From Nereida sp. MMG025 (GTDB lineage Bacteria; Pseudomonadota; Alphaproteobacteria; Rhodobacterales; Rhodobacteraceae), in the NCBI RefSeq assembly GCF_021654165.1, contig NZ_JAKFZN010000004.1:1-64000 (forward strand): a stretch of DNA of 64,000 bases, given 5' to 3'. Positions 16,819 through 25,025 of the stretch are shown piece by piece. The position numbers and the translations under genes are program-made. Within the stretch, counting starts at the first letter, position 1; every line of letters begins with the position of its first letter. The notes under the pieces were generated by a model, which ran no database searches, was not told where the DNA came from, and was given only the letters and a program-made list of their open reading frames with translations.

Positions 16819-18267
16819 ATGGAAATGCCAACGCCTGATCCATTTGTCTTAGCCAAGAAGGCCCGTGTCGTCGCGCGTCTGCGCAGCGTGTTGCCTGCGG
16901 ATGCCGTTATTTCCGACGATCGCGAGGTGAAAGCCTATGAATGTGACGCGCTGACCGCCTATAAATGCCCGCCCATGGTTGCTGTTTTGCCATCCACCAC
17001 ACAAGAGGTGTCAGATGTGCTGCGCGTTTGTCATGAGGAAGGTGTGCCTGTCGTGCCCCGTGGATCCGGGACATCTTTGGCGGGTGGCGCGCTGCCAACC
17101 GCCGACTGTGTGATCCTTGGTGTTGCGCGTATGAATGACGTGCTCGAGACGAACTATCCAGATCGCTACATTCGGGTTCAGACAGGTCGCACAAACCTAA
17201 GCGTAACAGGCGCGGTTGAAGAAAATGATTTCTTCTATGCCCCCGACCCGTCAAGCCAACTTGCTTGCGCCATCGCTGGCAATATCGCCATGAATTCGGG
17301 GGGCGCCCATTGCCTTAAATATGGCGTGACCACCAACAACCTTATGGGCGTGACCATGGTCATGATGGATGGCGAAATCGTTGAAATCGGCGGGGCGCAT
17401 CTGGATGCGGGTGGCCTTGATCTGCTTGGGCTTATATGTGGCTCTGAAGGGCAACTTGGCGTTGTCACCGAAGCGACGCTGCGCATTTTGCACAAGCCCG
17501 AGGGCGCACGCCCCGTGCTGATGGCGTTCAATGACAACGAGGTCGCGGGCGCCTGTGTGGCCGATATCATCAAGGCGGGTGTTTTGCCCGTGGCGATCGA
17601 ATTTATGGATCGGCTCTGCATCGAAACGACCGAAGCCTATGCACAAGCAGGCTATCCTGATTGCCACGCGCTGCTGATCGTCGAGGTTGAAGGATCGGAT
17701 GCCGAGATTGACGAACAGCTTTCAAAAATCACCGCCATCGCCCGCAAACATGATCCGGTAGAGCTGCGTGAAAGCAAAAGCGCGCAAGAAAGTGCCGCCA
17801 TCTGGCTTGGACGCAAATCGGCCTTTGGCGCCATCGGTCAGATTAGTGATTATATGTGCCTTGATGGCACAATTCCCGTTTCGTCTTTACCGATGGTTCT
17901 TAAACGCATTGGCGAACTTTCGGACGAATATGGCCTGAAGGTTGGCAACGTATTTCACGCAGGTGACGGAAATATGCACCCGCTGATTTTGTATGATGCC
18001 AACAAGGATGGGGATCTTGAGCTGTGTGAAAAGATGGGCGCTGATATTTTGCGGCTTTGTGTCGAAGCAGGCGGCTGCCTGACAGGCGAGCACGGTGTCG
18101 GTATCGAAAAACGCGATCTGATGTTTGATCAGTTTACGCCCCAAGACCTTGAAGCGCAGATGGCCGTGAAAGATGTGTTCGATCCGCAGTGGCTTCTTAA
18201 CCCCTCCAAGGTGTTTCCACTGTCTGCATCACAAAGCCGACGCGCACCTGCAATCGCTGCCGAATAA
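16819..18267 (+). CDS. glcD: glycolate oxidase FAD-linked subunit GlcD
   Basis: 482 aa. FAD-binding type-4 domain near residues 50-230, including VPVVPRGSGTSLAGGA and the AGNIAMNSGGAHCLKYGVT segment, then the oxidase C-terminal domain with HAGDGNMHPLILYD and the GEHGVGIEKRDLM motif. This is the catalytic flavoprotein that oxidises glycolate to glyoxylate and passes electrons through GlcE/GlcF to the respiratory chain. It is the first gene of glcDEF, with AAAGGGAAG upstream. The related D-lactate dehydrogenases share these domains, but the complete three-gene set supports glycolate oxidase. Confidence 0.93.
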   Translation: MEMPTPDPFVLAKKARVVARLRSVLPADAVISDDREVKAYECDALTAYKCPPMVAVLPSTTQEVSDVLRVCHEEGVPVVPRGSGTSLAGGALPTADCVILGVARMNDVLETNYPDRYIRVQTGRTNLSVTGAVEENDFFYAPDPSSQLACAIAGNIAMNSGGAHCLKYGVTTNNLMGVTMVMMDGEIVEIGGAHLDAGGLDLLGLICGSEGQLGVVTEATLRILHKPEGARPVLMAFNDNEVAGACVADIIKAGVLPVAIEFMDRLCIETTEAYAQAGYPDCHALLIVEVEGSDAEIDEQLSKITAIARKHDPVELRESKSAQESAAIWLGRKSAFGAIGQISDYMCLDGTIPVSSLPMVLKRIGELSDEYGLKVGNVFHAGDGNMHPLILYDANKDGDLELCEKMGADILRLCVEAGGCLTGEHGVGIEKRDLMFDQFTPQDLEAQMAVKDVFDPQWLLNPSKVFPLSASQSRRAPAIAAE

Positions 18268-18279
18268 GGGCCATTCCTG

Positions 18280-19386
18280 ATGACACCTACCACTGAAACG
18301 GATGTGGCTGAGGCCATTGCCTCTGCAACTGGCCCTGTGCGGATTGAAGGTGGCGGAACGCGCCCCATCGGCAAGCAAGTCGCAAGCGATACACTGTCGG
18401 TGGCTGCGCTTTCGGGCATTTCGCTGTACGAGCCGGGGGCCCTGACGGTTGTCGCCAAGGCTGGAACACCAGTTGCCGAGATTGAAGAGACCTTGGCAAA
18501 GGAAAACCAACGGCTTGCTTTTGAACCGATGGACCACCGCGATCTTTTGGGAACGGCAGGGGTGCCCACCATCGGCGGCGTCGTCGCTGGTAACGTCAGC
18601 GGCCCGCGCCGTATTGCCGTTGGGGCCTGCCGTGATTTTATGCTTGGGGTGCGCTTTGTGGACGGCACAGGGACCATCTTGAAAAACGGTGGGCGCGTCA
18701 TGAAAAACGTAACAGGCTATGACCTTGTCAAACTTCTAACGGGTGCGCATGGCACTTTGGGCGTTTTGACCGAAGTGTCGCTAAAGGTTTTGCCAATGCC
18801 CGAAACCTCTGCAACCTTGCATGTCCATGATCTAAGCCCCTTGGATGCTGTCGCGGCAATGTCGGGTGCGCTTGGCTCTCCATTTGAGGTCACTGGCGCG
18901 GCTTACAACGGTGACGTGCTTTTGCGCGTTGAGGGTTTTGAAGCCTCGGTCAGTTATCGTTTATCTGAGCTTACCAAAAAGCTCGGGCACTATGGCCAGA
19001 TCAGCCAGACAAATGATCCCGAAGCGTCTGCTGAAATATGGCAGTCCATCCGCGATGTGCAGTCACTTCAGGCGCACGGAAGCGATGTGTGGAAGCTGTC
19101 TGTAAAACCATCGAGCGCGCCCGCGGTTTTGGAAATGATCCAAGCCGAGCAAACGCTTTTGGATTGGGGGGGCGGTTTAATTTGGGCCGCGCTGCCAGCA
19201 GGTCGTGACCTTCGGGCACAGATCAAGGACGTCAACGGCCATGCAACTTTGGTGCGTGCAAGCGCCGAAACTCTGGCGGCGATCCCTGCCTTTCACCCTG
19301 AAACCCCAGTGGTCGCGAAAATCGGGGCAGAGCTGCGCCGCAAGTTCGACCCCCGCGATATTTTGAACAGAGGCCTGATGGCATGA
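18280..19386 (+). CDS. glcE: glycolate oxidase subunit GlcE
   Basis: 368 aa, FAD-binding type-4 half-protein with IEGGGTRPIGKQV at the N-terminus, TIGGVVAGNVSGPRRIAVGACRDF at about residues 97-120, and GGRVMKNVTGYDLVKLLTGAHGTLGVLTEVSLKVLP at about 145-180. The C-terminus PRDILNRGLMA is typical of GlcE. It forms the GlcDEF complex at the inner membrane. It starts 12 bases after glcD and overlaps glcF by four bases (ATGA). Confidence 0.93.
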   Translation: MTPTTETDVAEAIASATGPVRIEGGGTRPIGKQVASDTLSVAALSGISLYEPGALTVVAKAGTPVAEIEETLAKENQRLAFEPMDHRDLLGTAGVPTIGGVVAGNVSGPRRIAVGACRDFMLGVRFVDGTGTILKNGGRVMKNVTGYDLVKLLTGAHGTLGVLTEVSLKVLPMPETSATLHVHDLSPLDAVAAMSGALGSPFEVTGAAYNGDVLLRVEGFEASVSYRLSELTKKLGHYGQISQTNDPEASAEIWQSIRDVQSLQAHGSDVWKLSVKPSSAPAVLEMIQAEQTLLDWGGGLIWAALPAGRDLRAQIKDVNGHATLVRASAETLAAIPAFHPETPVVAKIGAELRRKFDPRDILNRGLMA

Positions 19387-20702
19387 GGACTGAATTCACC
19401 GAAGACCAGTTGCAAGACCCGTCCACTGCGCGTTCCAATAAAATCCTGCGCACCTGTGTCCATTGCGGATTTTGCACCGCAACTTGTCCGACGTATCAGG
19501 TGCTTGGCGATGAACTGGATAGCCCCCGCGGGCGTATCTATCTGATCAAGGACATGCTGGAAAACGAGCGCGTGCCAGATGAAAAGACAGTAAAGCATAT
19601 TGACCGATGCCTGTCGTGTCTGGCTTGCATGACCACCTGTCCAAGTGGGGTGCATTACATGCATCTTGTGGATCACGCACGCGAATACATTGAACAAAAC
19701 TACAAACGGTCTTGGCATGATCGTGCGTTGCGGTGGGTGTTGTCCAAGATTTTGCCCTATCCTATGCGCTTTCGACTGGCGCTCGCTGGCGCGAAATTGG
19801 GCCGTCCTTTCGCGCGGCTGATGCCAGACGCCCGTTTGCGCGCCATGCTTGAGATGGCGCCGAAAACTATTCCGCCCGTCAGCCGCAATGATGATCCACA
19901 AACGTTTCAGCCCACCGCCCCCAAGAAGATGCGCGTAGCCTTGATGACAGGATGTGCGCAAAGGGCTTTGAACACCGATATCAATGACGCCACCATTCGC
20001 CTTTTGACCCGTTTGGGCTCTGAAGTCGTGGTGGCCGAAGGCGCGGGCTGCTGTGGTGCGCTTACCCACCACATGGGCAAAACATCCCAAAGCCATGCGG
20101 CGGCGGCGAAAAACATCCGGGCATGGATGAGCCATGTAAATAGCGACGGGCTTGATGCGGTTGTGATCAACACAAGTGGCTGCGGCACAACGGTCAAAGA
20201 CTATGGCCATATGTTCGAAGGGACAGAACTGGCTGACGACGCGGCTAAAATTGCAGGTCTTGCCAAAGATGTGTCCGAGGTCTTGATGCAACTGGAATTG
20301 CCAGAATTGGGACCACAAGACATCACCGTGGCGTACCATGCGGCGTGTTCGCTGCAACACGGTCAACAGATCAAAACCTATCCCAAGGACCTGTTGCGAC
20401 GTGCGGGGTTCACCGTGGTTGAACCTGCAGACAGCCATCTGTGTTGCGGATCGGCAGGGACCTATAATCTGATGCAACCTGAAATCTCCAAACAGCTCAA
20501 AGACCGCAAGGTGCGCACCTTGGAGGCCAAGAACCCTGATGTGATCGCGGCTGGAAACATCGGCTGTATGATGCAAATCGGATCGGCAAGCAAAGTGCCG
20601 ATTGTGCACACGGTTGAGCTTCTGGATTGGGCGACGGGTGGGCCACTGCCGCCAGCGTTTGAACGTGATGCGACTGCACCTGCTGTGCCGATCTTACGCT
20701 AG
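19383..20702 (+). CDS. glcF: glycolate oxidase iron-sulfur subunit GlcF
   Basis: 439 aa. Two ferredoxin-like 4Fe-4S motifs lie near the N-terminus: CVHCGFCTATCP at about residues 22-33 and CLSCLACMTTCP at about 75-86. Two cysteine-rich CCG domains follow (GAGCCGALTHHMG; HLCCGSAGTYNLMQP, with HAACSLQHGQ between). It transfers electrons from the GlcD flavin towards the quinone pool. It closes the glc operon, and translation is coupled to glcE by the ATGA overlap. Confidence 0.94.
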   Translation: MRTEFTEDQLQDPSTARSNKILRTCVHCGFCTATCPTYQVLGDELDSPRGRIYLIKDMLENERVPDEKTVKHIDRCLSCLACMTTCPSGVHYMHLVDHAREYIEQNYKRSWHDRALRWVLSKILPYPMRFRLALAGAKLGRPFARLMPDARLRAMLEMAPKTIPPVSRNDDPQTFQPTAPKKMRVALMTGCAQRALNTDINDATIRLLTRLGSEVVVAEGAGCCGALTHHMGKTSQSHAAAAKNIRAWMSHVNSDGLDAVVINTSGCGTTVKDYGHMFEGTELADDAAKIAGLAKDVSEVLMQLELPELGPQDITVAYHAACSLQHGQQIKTYPKDLLRRAGFTVVEPADSHLCCGSAGTYNLMQPEISKQLKDRKVRTLEAKNPDVIAAGNIGCMMQIGSASKVPIVHTVELLDWATGGPLPPAFERDATAPAVPILR

Positions 20703-20742
20703 TTGCCACATTTTTGCCCCAGTTGGGCCGTAGCAGAATTGC

Positions 20743-21552
20743 ATGAGGATTTTTGCCGCCCTTTTGTTATGCATTGCCCATTCTGCACAGGCAGATGACA
20801 CGCGTCTCAGTCTTATGCAGACGGGTGACGACAGCCGTGGTTGGGAAGCTGTGGGGCAGTTGGATATCAACGGGTCGGGCTTTTGCACAGGGGCTCTGAT
20901 CGCGCCGCAGGTCGTGCTGACCGCAGCGCATTGCCTCTATGACAAAATGACGGGACAGCAAATCGACCACCGCACCGTGCGTTTTCTGGCGGGGCTGCGA
21001 AATGGCCGTGCGCAAAGTTACCGTGATGTGCGACGTGCGGTGATCCCTTCGGACTATGTGTTTGACAGCGAAGACACCAGTGAACGGATCCGCGCTGATA
21101 TTGCGCTGCTCGAGTTGGAGCGGCCTATCCGCGACACGCGTATCCAGCCATTTGAGACCGATGTGCGCCCAACGACAGGCGACGAAGTTGGCGTTGTGTC
21201 CTATGCTCATGACCGTTCTGCGGCCCCGTCCATTCAAGAGGTTTGCAAGGTTCTTGGCCGACAAAGCGGGGCATTGGTTCTTTCGTGCGATGTTGATTTC
21301 GGCAGTTCTGGCGCACCGATTTTCATGATGGATGGGGACCTGCCCAAGATCGTATCGGTCGTTTCGGCCAAGGCTGAAATGGACGGCACACGGGTGTCTC
21401 TAGGGACCTCACTTGAAGTGCCGCTTGCTGAGTTGCGCGCACGTTTGCAAGCAGGCGAAGGGTATTGGCAGGGCGCCGCATCAGGCGGCCGCAAGGTTCT
21501 TCTCAGCGGTCAACGGTCGGATACAGGTGCCAAGTTCCTCTCGCCCAACTGA
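20743..21552 (+). CDS. secreted trypsin-like serine protease (S1 family)
   Basis: 269 aa. A signal peptide ends at about residue 18 (AHSAQA). The catalytic triad is visible: His in VLTAAHCLY, Asp in ADIALLELE, and Ser in VDFGSSGAPIFM. The oxyanion-hole residues around Ser read GSSGAP rather than the usual GDSGGP, so activity may be altered but the nucleophile is present. It is probably periplasmic or exported. It lies 40 bases after glcF and ends just before the hsp20 heat-shock promoter. Confidence 0.83.
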   Translation: MRIFAALLLCIAHSAQADDTRLSLMQTGDDSRGWEAVGQLDINGSGFCTGALIAPQVVLTAAHCLYDKMTGQQIDHRTVRFLAGLRNGRAQSYRDVRRAVIPSDYVFDSEDTSERIRADIALLELERPIRDTRIQPFETDVRPTTGDEVGVVSYAHDRSAAPSIQEVCKVLGRQSGALVLSCDVDFGSSGAPIFMMDGDLPKIVSVVSAKAEMDGTRVSLGTSLEVPLAELRARLQAGEGYWQGAASGGRKVLLSGQRSDTGAKFLSPN

Positions 21553-21555
21553 CCC

Positions 21556-21584
21556 CTTGAAGCGTAAAATCGAAGTTCCTACAT
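21556..21584 (+). promoter_or_regulatory. predicted RpoH (sigma-32) promoter of hsp20
   Basis: CTTG at 21556-21559, an 18-base spacer, then CCTACAT at 21578-21584. This fits the alphaproteobacterial heat-shock sigma consensus CTTG-N17/18-CYTATNT with one mismatch. It begins 4 bases after the protease stop codon and would give a leader of about 90 bases before hsp20. Confidence 0.6.
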
Positions 21585-21679
21585 CCTCTATGCGGACGCC
21601 AATGATGGGTTCGTAGACTGGAGATCGCCATGCCCATATCGGGATGGCACCGCAGATATCGCTCATAGGAGGATTGATG
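21585..21679 (+). ncRNA. ROSE-like RNA thermometer in the hsp20 leader
   Basis: Two consecutive hairpins each carry a single bulged G. The first pairs GCCAT(G)CCC at 21627-21635 with GGGATGGC at 21641-21648. The second pairs ATC(G)CTC at 21658-21664 with GAGGAT at 21669-21674 and so buries the AGGAGG ribosome-binding site (21667-21672). A bulged G opposite the Shine-Dalgarno is the hallmark of ROSE elements, which melt on heating to allow translation of small heat-shock genes in alphaproteobacteria. The assignment rests on manual folding. Confidence 0.6.
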
Positions 21680-22147
21680 ATGCGAAGCTTTGATATGACA
21701 CCGCTTTACCGTGCGACAGTTGGGTTTGATCAGATTGCTGATCTTATGGACCGCGTTTTGACCAACGATACCAGCACGCAAAGCTACCCCCCATACAACA
21801 TCGAAAAAACCAGCGACGATGCTTATCGCATTTCCATCGCGGTGGCCGGGTTTTCCGACAATGACCTAAGCGTTGAAGTCAAGGAAAACACCTTGCACAT
21901 CACCGCGCGGAAGGCCGAAGAAGATGGGGATCGTACGTACTTGCACCGCGGCATTGCGACCCGTGCGTTTGACCGGCGCTTCCACCTGGCCGATCATGTG
22001 CGCGTGACAGGCGCGACCCATGAAAACGGAATGCTGCATATTGATTTGATGCGTGAAGTGCCCGAAGCGCTCAAACCCCGCCGCATCGCGATTGAAAGTG
22101 CGAAATCCGTTGAAACCGATGTTGTTGAGGCGAAAGCCGTTAACTAG
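21680..22147 (+). CDS. ibpA: Hsp20 family small heat-shock protein (IbpA type)
   Basis: 155 aa. The alpha-crystallin domain covers about residues 35-130 (PPYNIEKTSDDAYRISIAVAGF; ELTVEV-like strand LSVEVKENTLHITARK; LHRGIATRAFDRRFHLADHV; MLHIDLMREVPE with the C-terminal tail). These chaperones hold unfolding proteins in a refoldable state. I chose the second of two adjacent ATGs because it sits 7 bases after the AGGAGG ribosome-binding site; the first (21677) is only 4 bases away. Upstream are an RpoH-like promoter and a ROSE-like thermometer, and downstream a strong terminator. Confidence 0.92.
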   Translation: MRSFDMTPLYRATVGFDQIADLMDRVLTNDTSTQSYPPYNIEKTSDDAYRISIAVAGFSDNDLSVEVKENTLHITARKAEEDGDRTYLHRGIATRAFDRRFHLADHVRVTGATHENGMLHIDLMREVPEALKPRRIAIESAKSVETDVVEAKAVN

Positions 22148-22166
22148 TTTGGTCTAGGATTGAGAA

Positions 22167-22198
22167 GGCGCGCCCCAAAAGTGGGCGCGCCGTTTTGT
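22167..22198 (+). terminator. rho-independent terminator after hsp20
   Basis: Nine-base GC-rich arms GGCGCGCCC (22167-22175) and GGGCGCGCC (22183-22191), a short A-rich loop, then GTTTTGTT. It lies 19 bases after the hsp20 stop and abuts the end of the convergent VWA gene. Confidence 0.85.
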
Positions 22199-24030
22199 TA
22201 TTTGCTCAGACTGTCGGCAAGGCGCATCATCTGGATAGCTTGCGCACGGTAGCCGAACGGATCGCCACCTTTGGCATCAGTTGCCATTCGGGAGGCCAGG
22301 GCAAAGCTCCACCCACCCAGATCATGCCCGCGCAACATCTGTCCAAACCCGGCAATGGCAACTGCGAATTTGGCTTCGTTTGTCAAATCGTTCGGTTCAG
22401 GCAATGGCGTTTCGATCAGCGCACTTTGGGATGCACCAGGGGTTTTGTAGCGCAGCTTCAGATATCCTAATTCGTCAGAACTTGGCGTTTCTGCACTGCT
22501 ATACCGAAGCGGATCACTTAGTTGAGCAGGACTGCCAACAGGGGTGATTTCATAGATAGCCGTAACAGAATGGCCTGCGCCAATCTCGCCTGCGTCCACA
22601 CGATCATTGTTGAAATCTTCACGGTTCAATGCGCGCGTCTCATATCCGATCAACCTGTATTCGGCCACGCGGGCAGGGTTGAATTCCACCTGTACTTTGA
22701 CGTCTTCTGCGATAGTGAAAAGCGCGCCTGACAATTGATCGACCAAGACTTTTTGCGCCTCGGGAAGTGTGTCGATATAGGCAGCCGTCCCATTGCCATT
22801 CTGGGCGAGCGACTGCATGGTCGCGTCATTCAAATTACCGCGTCCAAAGCCCAGAACCGATAGATATGTCCCGCTTTGGCGTTTTTCGGCGATGAAATCC
22901 TTAAGGCTTAGTGGATCGCTAAGCCCGACATTAAAATCCCCGTCGGTTGCTAAAATGACGCGGCTGACATCTCCGTCCTGCGCCATGTCTTGGGCCAGCG
23001 CGTAGGCTTGGGTCAGACCGGCTTGGCCCGCTGTGCTGCCGCCCGCTGAAAGGTTTGCAAGTGCTGCTTCGATCGTCTCGCGTTCGCTTGCTTTGGTGGG
23101 GGCCAGAACCTGCCCCGCGCTTCCAGCGTAGGTGACAATCGCCACTTCATCATTCGGCTGCAATTGGCCAAGCATCAAGCGGAAGCTTTGGATCAAAAGT
23201 GGCAGCTTATTTGGCTGATTCATGGAGCCAGATGTGTCGATCAGAAACACCAGGTTCAGCGGTGGCCGTTCGGTAATCTGGGCCCCTTGTAAGGCGATAT
23301 GGACCAGTTGTGTATCGGGGTTCCACGGGGTCTGCCCGACTTGGATGGTCGGCTGAAACGGGGCGTCGCCTGTGGGTGTTGGGTACTCATACGGGAAATA
23401 ATTGATCATTTCCTCGACCCGAACAGCATTGGCTGGTGGCAGCTGACCGTTCATCAGTGCGTTACGCACAACCGCATAGCTGGCGGTATCCACATCAATC
23501 GAAAACGTACTCACAGGATTTTCAGCTGTGATTTGCAAAGGATTGCTTGGGGCATTGGCAAAGCGTTCGGTGTTTGCAGGTGTCGCCAATACAGGTTCGG
23601 GCCGTGCGATGGTTTGCACGGAAACACTGCTGCGTTTTTGCGCCATCGGTGCGTTCGTCACCAACTGATCAGCCATAGGGGCAGGAGCGGCAACCTCTGC
23701 TTCAATAGCAGGTGTTGCAGAGGTCGCATCCATCACAGCAGGCTCAACAATCGTCGGGGGCTGCCACAGGTTTTGCCCTTGCGGAGAAAGCGTCAGGAAA
23801 CCGACGGCAACACAGGCGGTTGTCAGCGTCAAAGCGGCGGGGGTTGTCAGTTTGGCAATCATGGTGTGTCCTTTCGTCCAGATAGACTTGGGACGTGTAG
23901 GCACTGCCAATCCTTGGAGGGTATCAAAATTTTCCTGGGCCAGCGCCAGGTTCTTGGCACGCTTTTGGGCATCAGGCGCAGGCGTTGCGGCATGGATGGC
24001 GGTTTTCAGATCATCGAGATCATCTGTCAT
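22198..24030 (-). CDS. membrane-anchored VWA domain protein, YfbK/DUF3520 type
   Basis: 610 aa. Residues 1-55 are a short charged, probably cytoplasmic segment, followed by one membrane helix at about 60-80 (ALTLTTACVAVGFLTL). The rest is periplasmic: a YfbK-type domain (FSIDVDTASYAVVRNAL; EEMINYFPYEYP), a VWA domain with an intact metal site (VFLIDTSGSM, then TYAGSAG and ATDGDFN), and a C-terminal DUF3520. The start at 24030 overlaps the stop of the upstream ECF sigma gene by four bases. The short inner segment plus single helix is the topology of an anti-sigma factor, and no other candidate anti-sigma is present. Confidence 0.83.
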   Translation of the reverse strand: MTDDLDDLKTAIHAATPAPDAQKRAKNLALAQENFDTLQGLAVPTRPKSIWTKGHTMIAKLTTPAALTLTTACVAVGFLTLSPQGQNLWQPPTIVEPAVMDATSATPAIEAEVAAPAPMADQLVTNAPMAQKRSSVSVQTIARPEPVLATPANTERFANAPSNPLQITAENPVSTFSIDVDTASYAVVRNALMNGQLPPANAVRVEEMINYFPYEYPTPTGDAPFQPTIQVGQTPWNPDTQLVHIALQGAQITERPPLNLVFLIDTSGSMNQPNKLPLLIQSFRLMLGQLQPNDEVAIVTYAGSAGQVLAPTKASERETIEAALANLSAGGSTAGQAGLTQAYALAQDMAQDGDVSRVILATDGDFNVGLSDPLSLKDFIAEKRQSGTYLSVLGFGRGNLNDATMQSLAQNGNGTAAYIDTLPEAQKVLVDQLSGALFTIAEDVKVQVEFNPARVAEYRLIGYETRALNREDFNNDRVDAGEIGAGHSVTAIYEITPVGSPAQLSDPLRYSSAETPSSDELGYLKLRYKTPGASQSALIETPLPEPNDLTNEAKFAVAIAGFGQMLRGHDLGGWSFALASRMATDAKGGDPFGYRAQAIQMMRLADSLSK

Positions 24031-24557
24031 TGATCTTGCTCCTTTAAGGCGCGCAGATGCTTTTTTGCCTCGGACACGCGCCAAGAAATTGTGCCTTCCG
24101 AAACGCCCAGAACGTCTGCCGCCTCGGTATGGGTCATATCATCAAGGATCAGTGCCAGCGTGTCGCGCAACGTATCGGGCAGGGACGCCATCGCCGAGGT
24201 CAGCCACGCCGTGGCATCTTGTGCTTCGCTTATGGTCGCGTGTCGGCTCAATTCCCAATCCCCCCAACCTGTTGCGGCTTGGGCGCGGGTGGTTGCACGA
24301 CGTCTGCGGTCATGGGCAGCATTTACGGTCACACGGTAAAGCCACGTGGTGAACTTCGCCTCGCCGCCAAAAGACTGAAGTTTGGCAGGCAATGCTGCGC
24401 AGATATCCTGCGTTAAGTCTTCGGCGTCGTGTTGTGTGCCCGTCAGCCGAAAACACAGACCAAAGATTTTGTCGTAGTGGCGTTCGATTAACACACCAAA
24501 GGCGGCCGCGTCCCCTTGGGTTGCAGCCTTTGCCAGGTGGTTATCTTCAGTCATCAT
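24027..24557 (-). CDS. ECF-type RNA polymerase sigma factor
   Basis: 176 aa. Region 2 spans about residues 8-75 (LIERHYDKIFGLCFRLTGTQHDAEDLTQDI; FTTWLYRVTVNAAHDRRRR). Region 4 spans about 120-170 (LPDTLRDTLALILDDMTHTEAADVLGVSEGTISWRVSEAKKHLR). It binds core polymerase to direct transcription of a small regulon, probably including its own operon. Two adjacent ATGs (24557, 24554) are possible starts, and no good ribosome-binding site distinguishes them. Translation is coupled to the downstream VWA gene through an ATGA overlap. Confidence 0.87.
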   Translation of the reverse strand: MMTEDNHLAKAATQGDAAAFGVLIERHYDKIFGLCFRLTGTQHDAEDLTQDICAALPAKLQSFGGEAKFTTWLYRVTVNAAHDRRRRATTRAQAATGWGDWELSRHATISEAQDATAWLTSAMASLPDTLRDTLALILDDMTHTEAADVLGVSEGTISWRVSEAKKHLRALKEQDQ

Positions 24558-24608
24558 GCGCATCACTAGTCTATGACGCGCGGGCTTGGTCAATCCTTGG
24601 AAAAAACT

Positions 24609-24965
24609 TTATGAATTTGCGCAGCCGTCCTGAGCAAGCGGATCATGCCCCCAATTCATCAATGAATAGCGCCATTTTGACGTTTCTACATCTCTGTCCG
24701 GACCACCTTGGGAGCAGTGACGTTTGATGTAGCCCACGACGGTCGCCATGTGATCCCATTGATCATCGCCGAGATCATCTTTGTTCGTGCGGCAAATTTT
24801 GACAATACTGCGCCCCGACTTGTGGCCCGTGCTTTCGCCGTCGTCAGTGTCACCCACCGATCTGCTTTCTTCTGTCTCAAGCCAGTCTTCCAGGTCCGAG
24901 GGCGCCATATTCACGAGATCACGCCATTCGGACCAGATTTCATCATGAGATTTTGAAGAAGACAT
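24609..24965 (-). CDS. DUF3140 domain-containing protein
   Basis: 118 aa matching DUF3140: LEDWLETEESRSVG, GESTGHKSGRSIVKI, then the WRYSLMNWGHDP signature at the C-terminus. It is cytoplasmic and the function is unknown. The ATG at 24965 is chosen; a GTG three codons upstream is also possible. It lies upstream of the ECF sigma gene on the same strand with a gap of about 50 bases. Confidence 0.8.
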   Translation of the reverse strand: MSSSKSHDEIWSEWRDLVNMAPSDLEDWLETEESRSVGDTDDGESTGHKSGRSIVKICRTNKDDLGDDQWDHMATVVGYIKRHCSQGGPDRDVETSKWRYSLMNWGHDPLAQDGCANS

Positions 24966-25025
24966 AAGGGCCACCCCGCTTTTGTTGCACTTGCCAACAC
25001 AACGCGCAGCGGGGGCGTGGGGTTC

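Noticed and set aside
19293-20609. 438-residue minus-strand reading frame opposite glcF
   Set aside because: glcF on the other strand has intact Fe-S motifs; the opposite reading has none and unusual composition.
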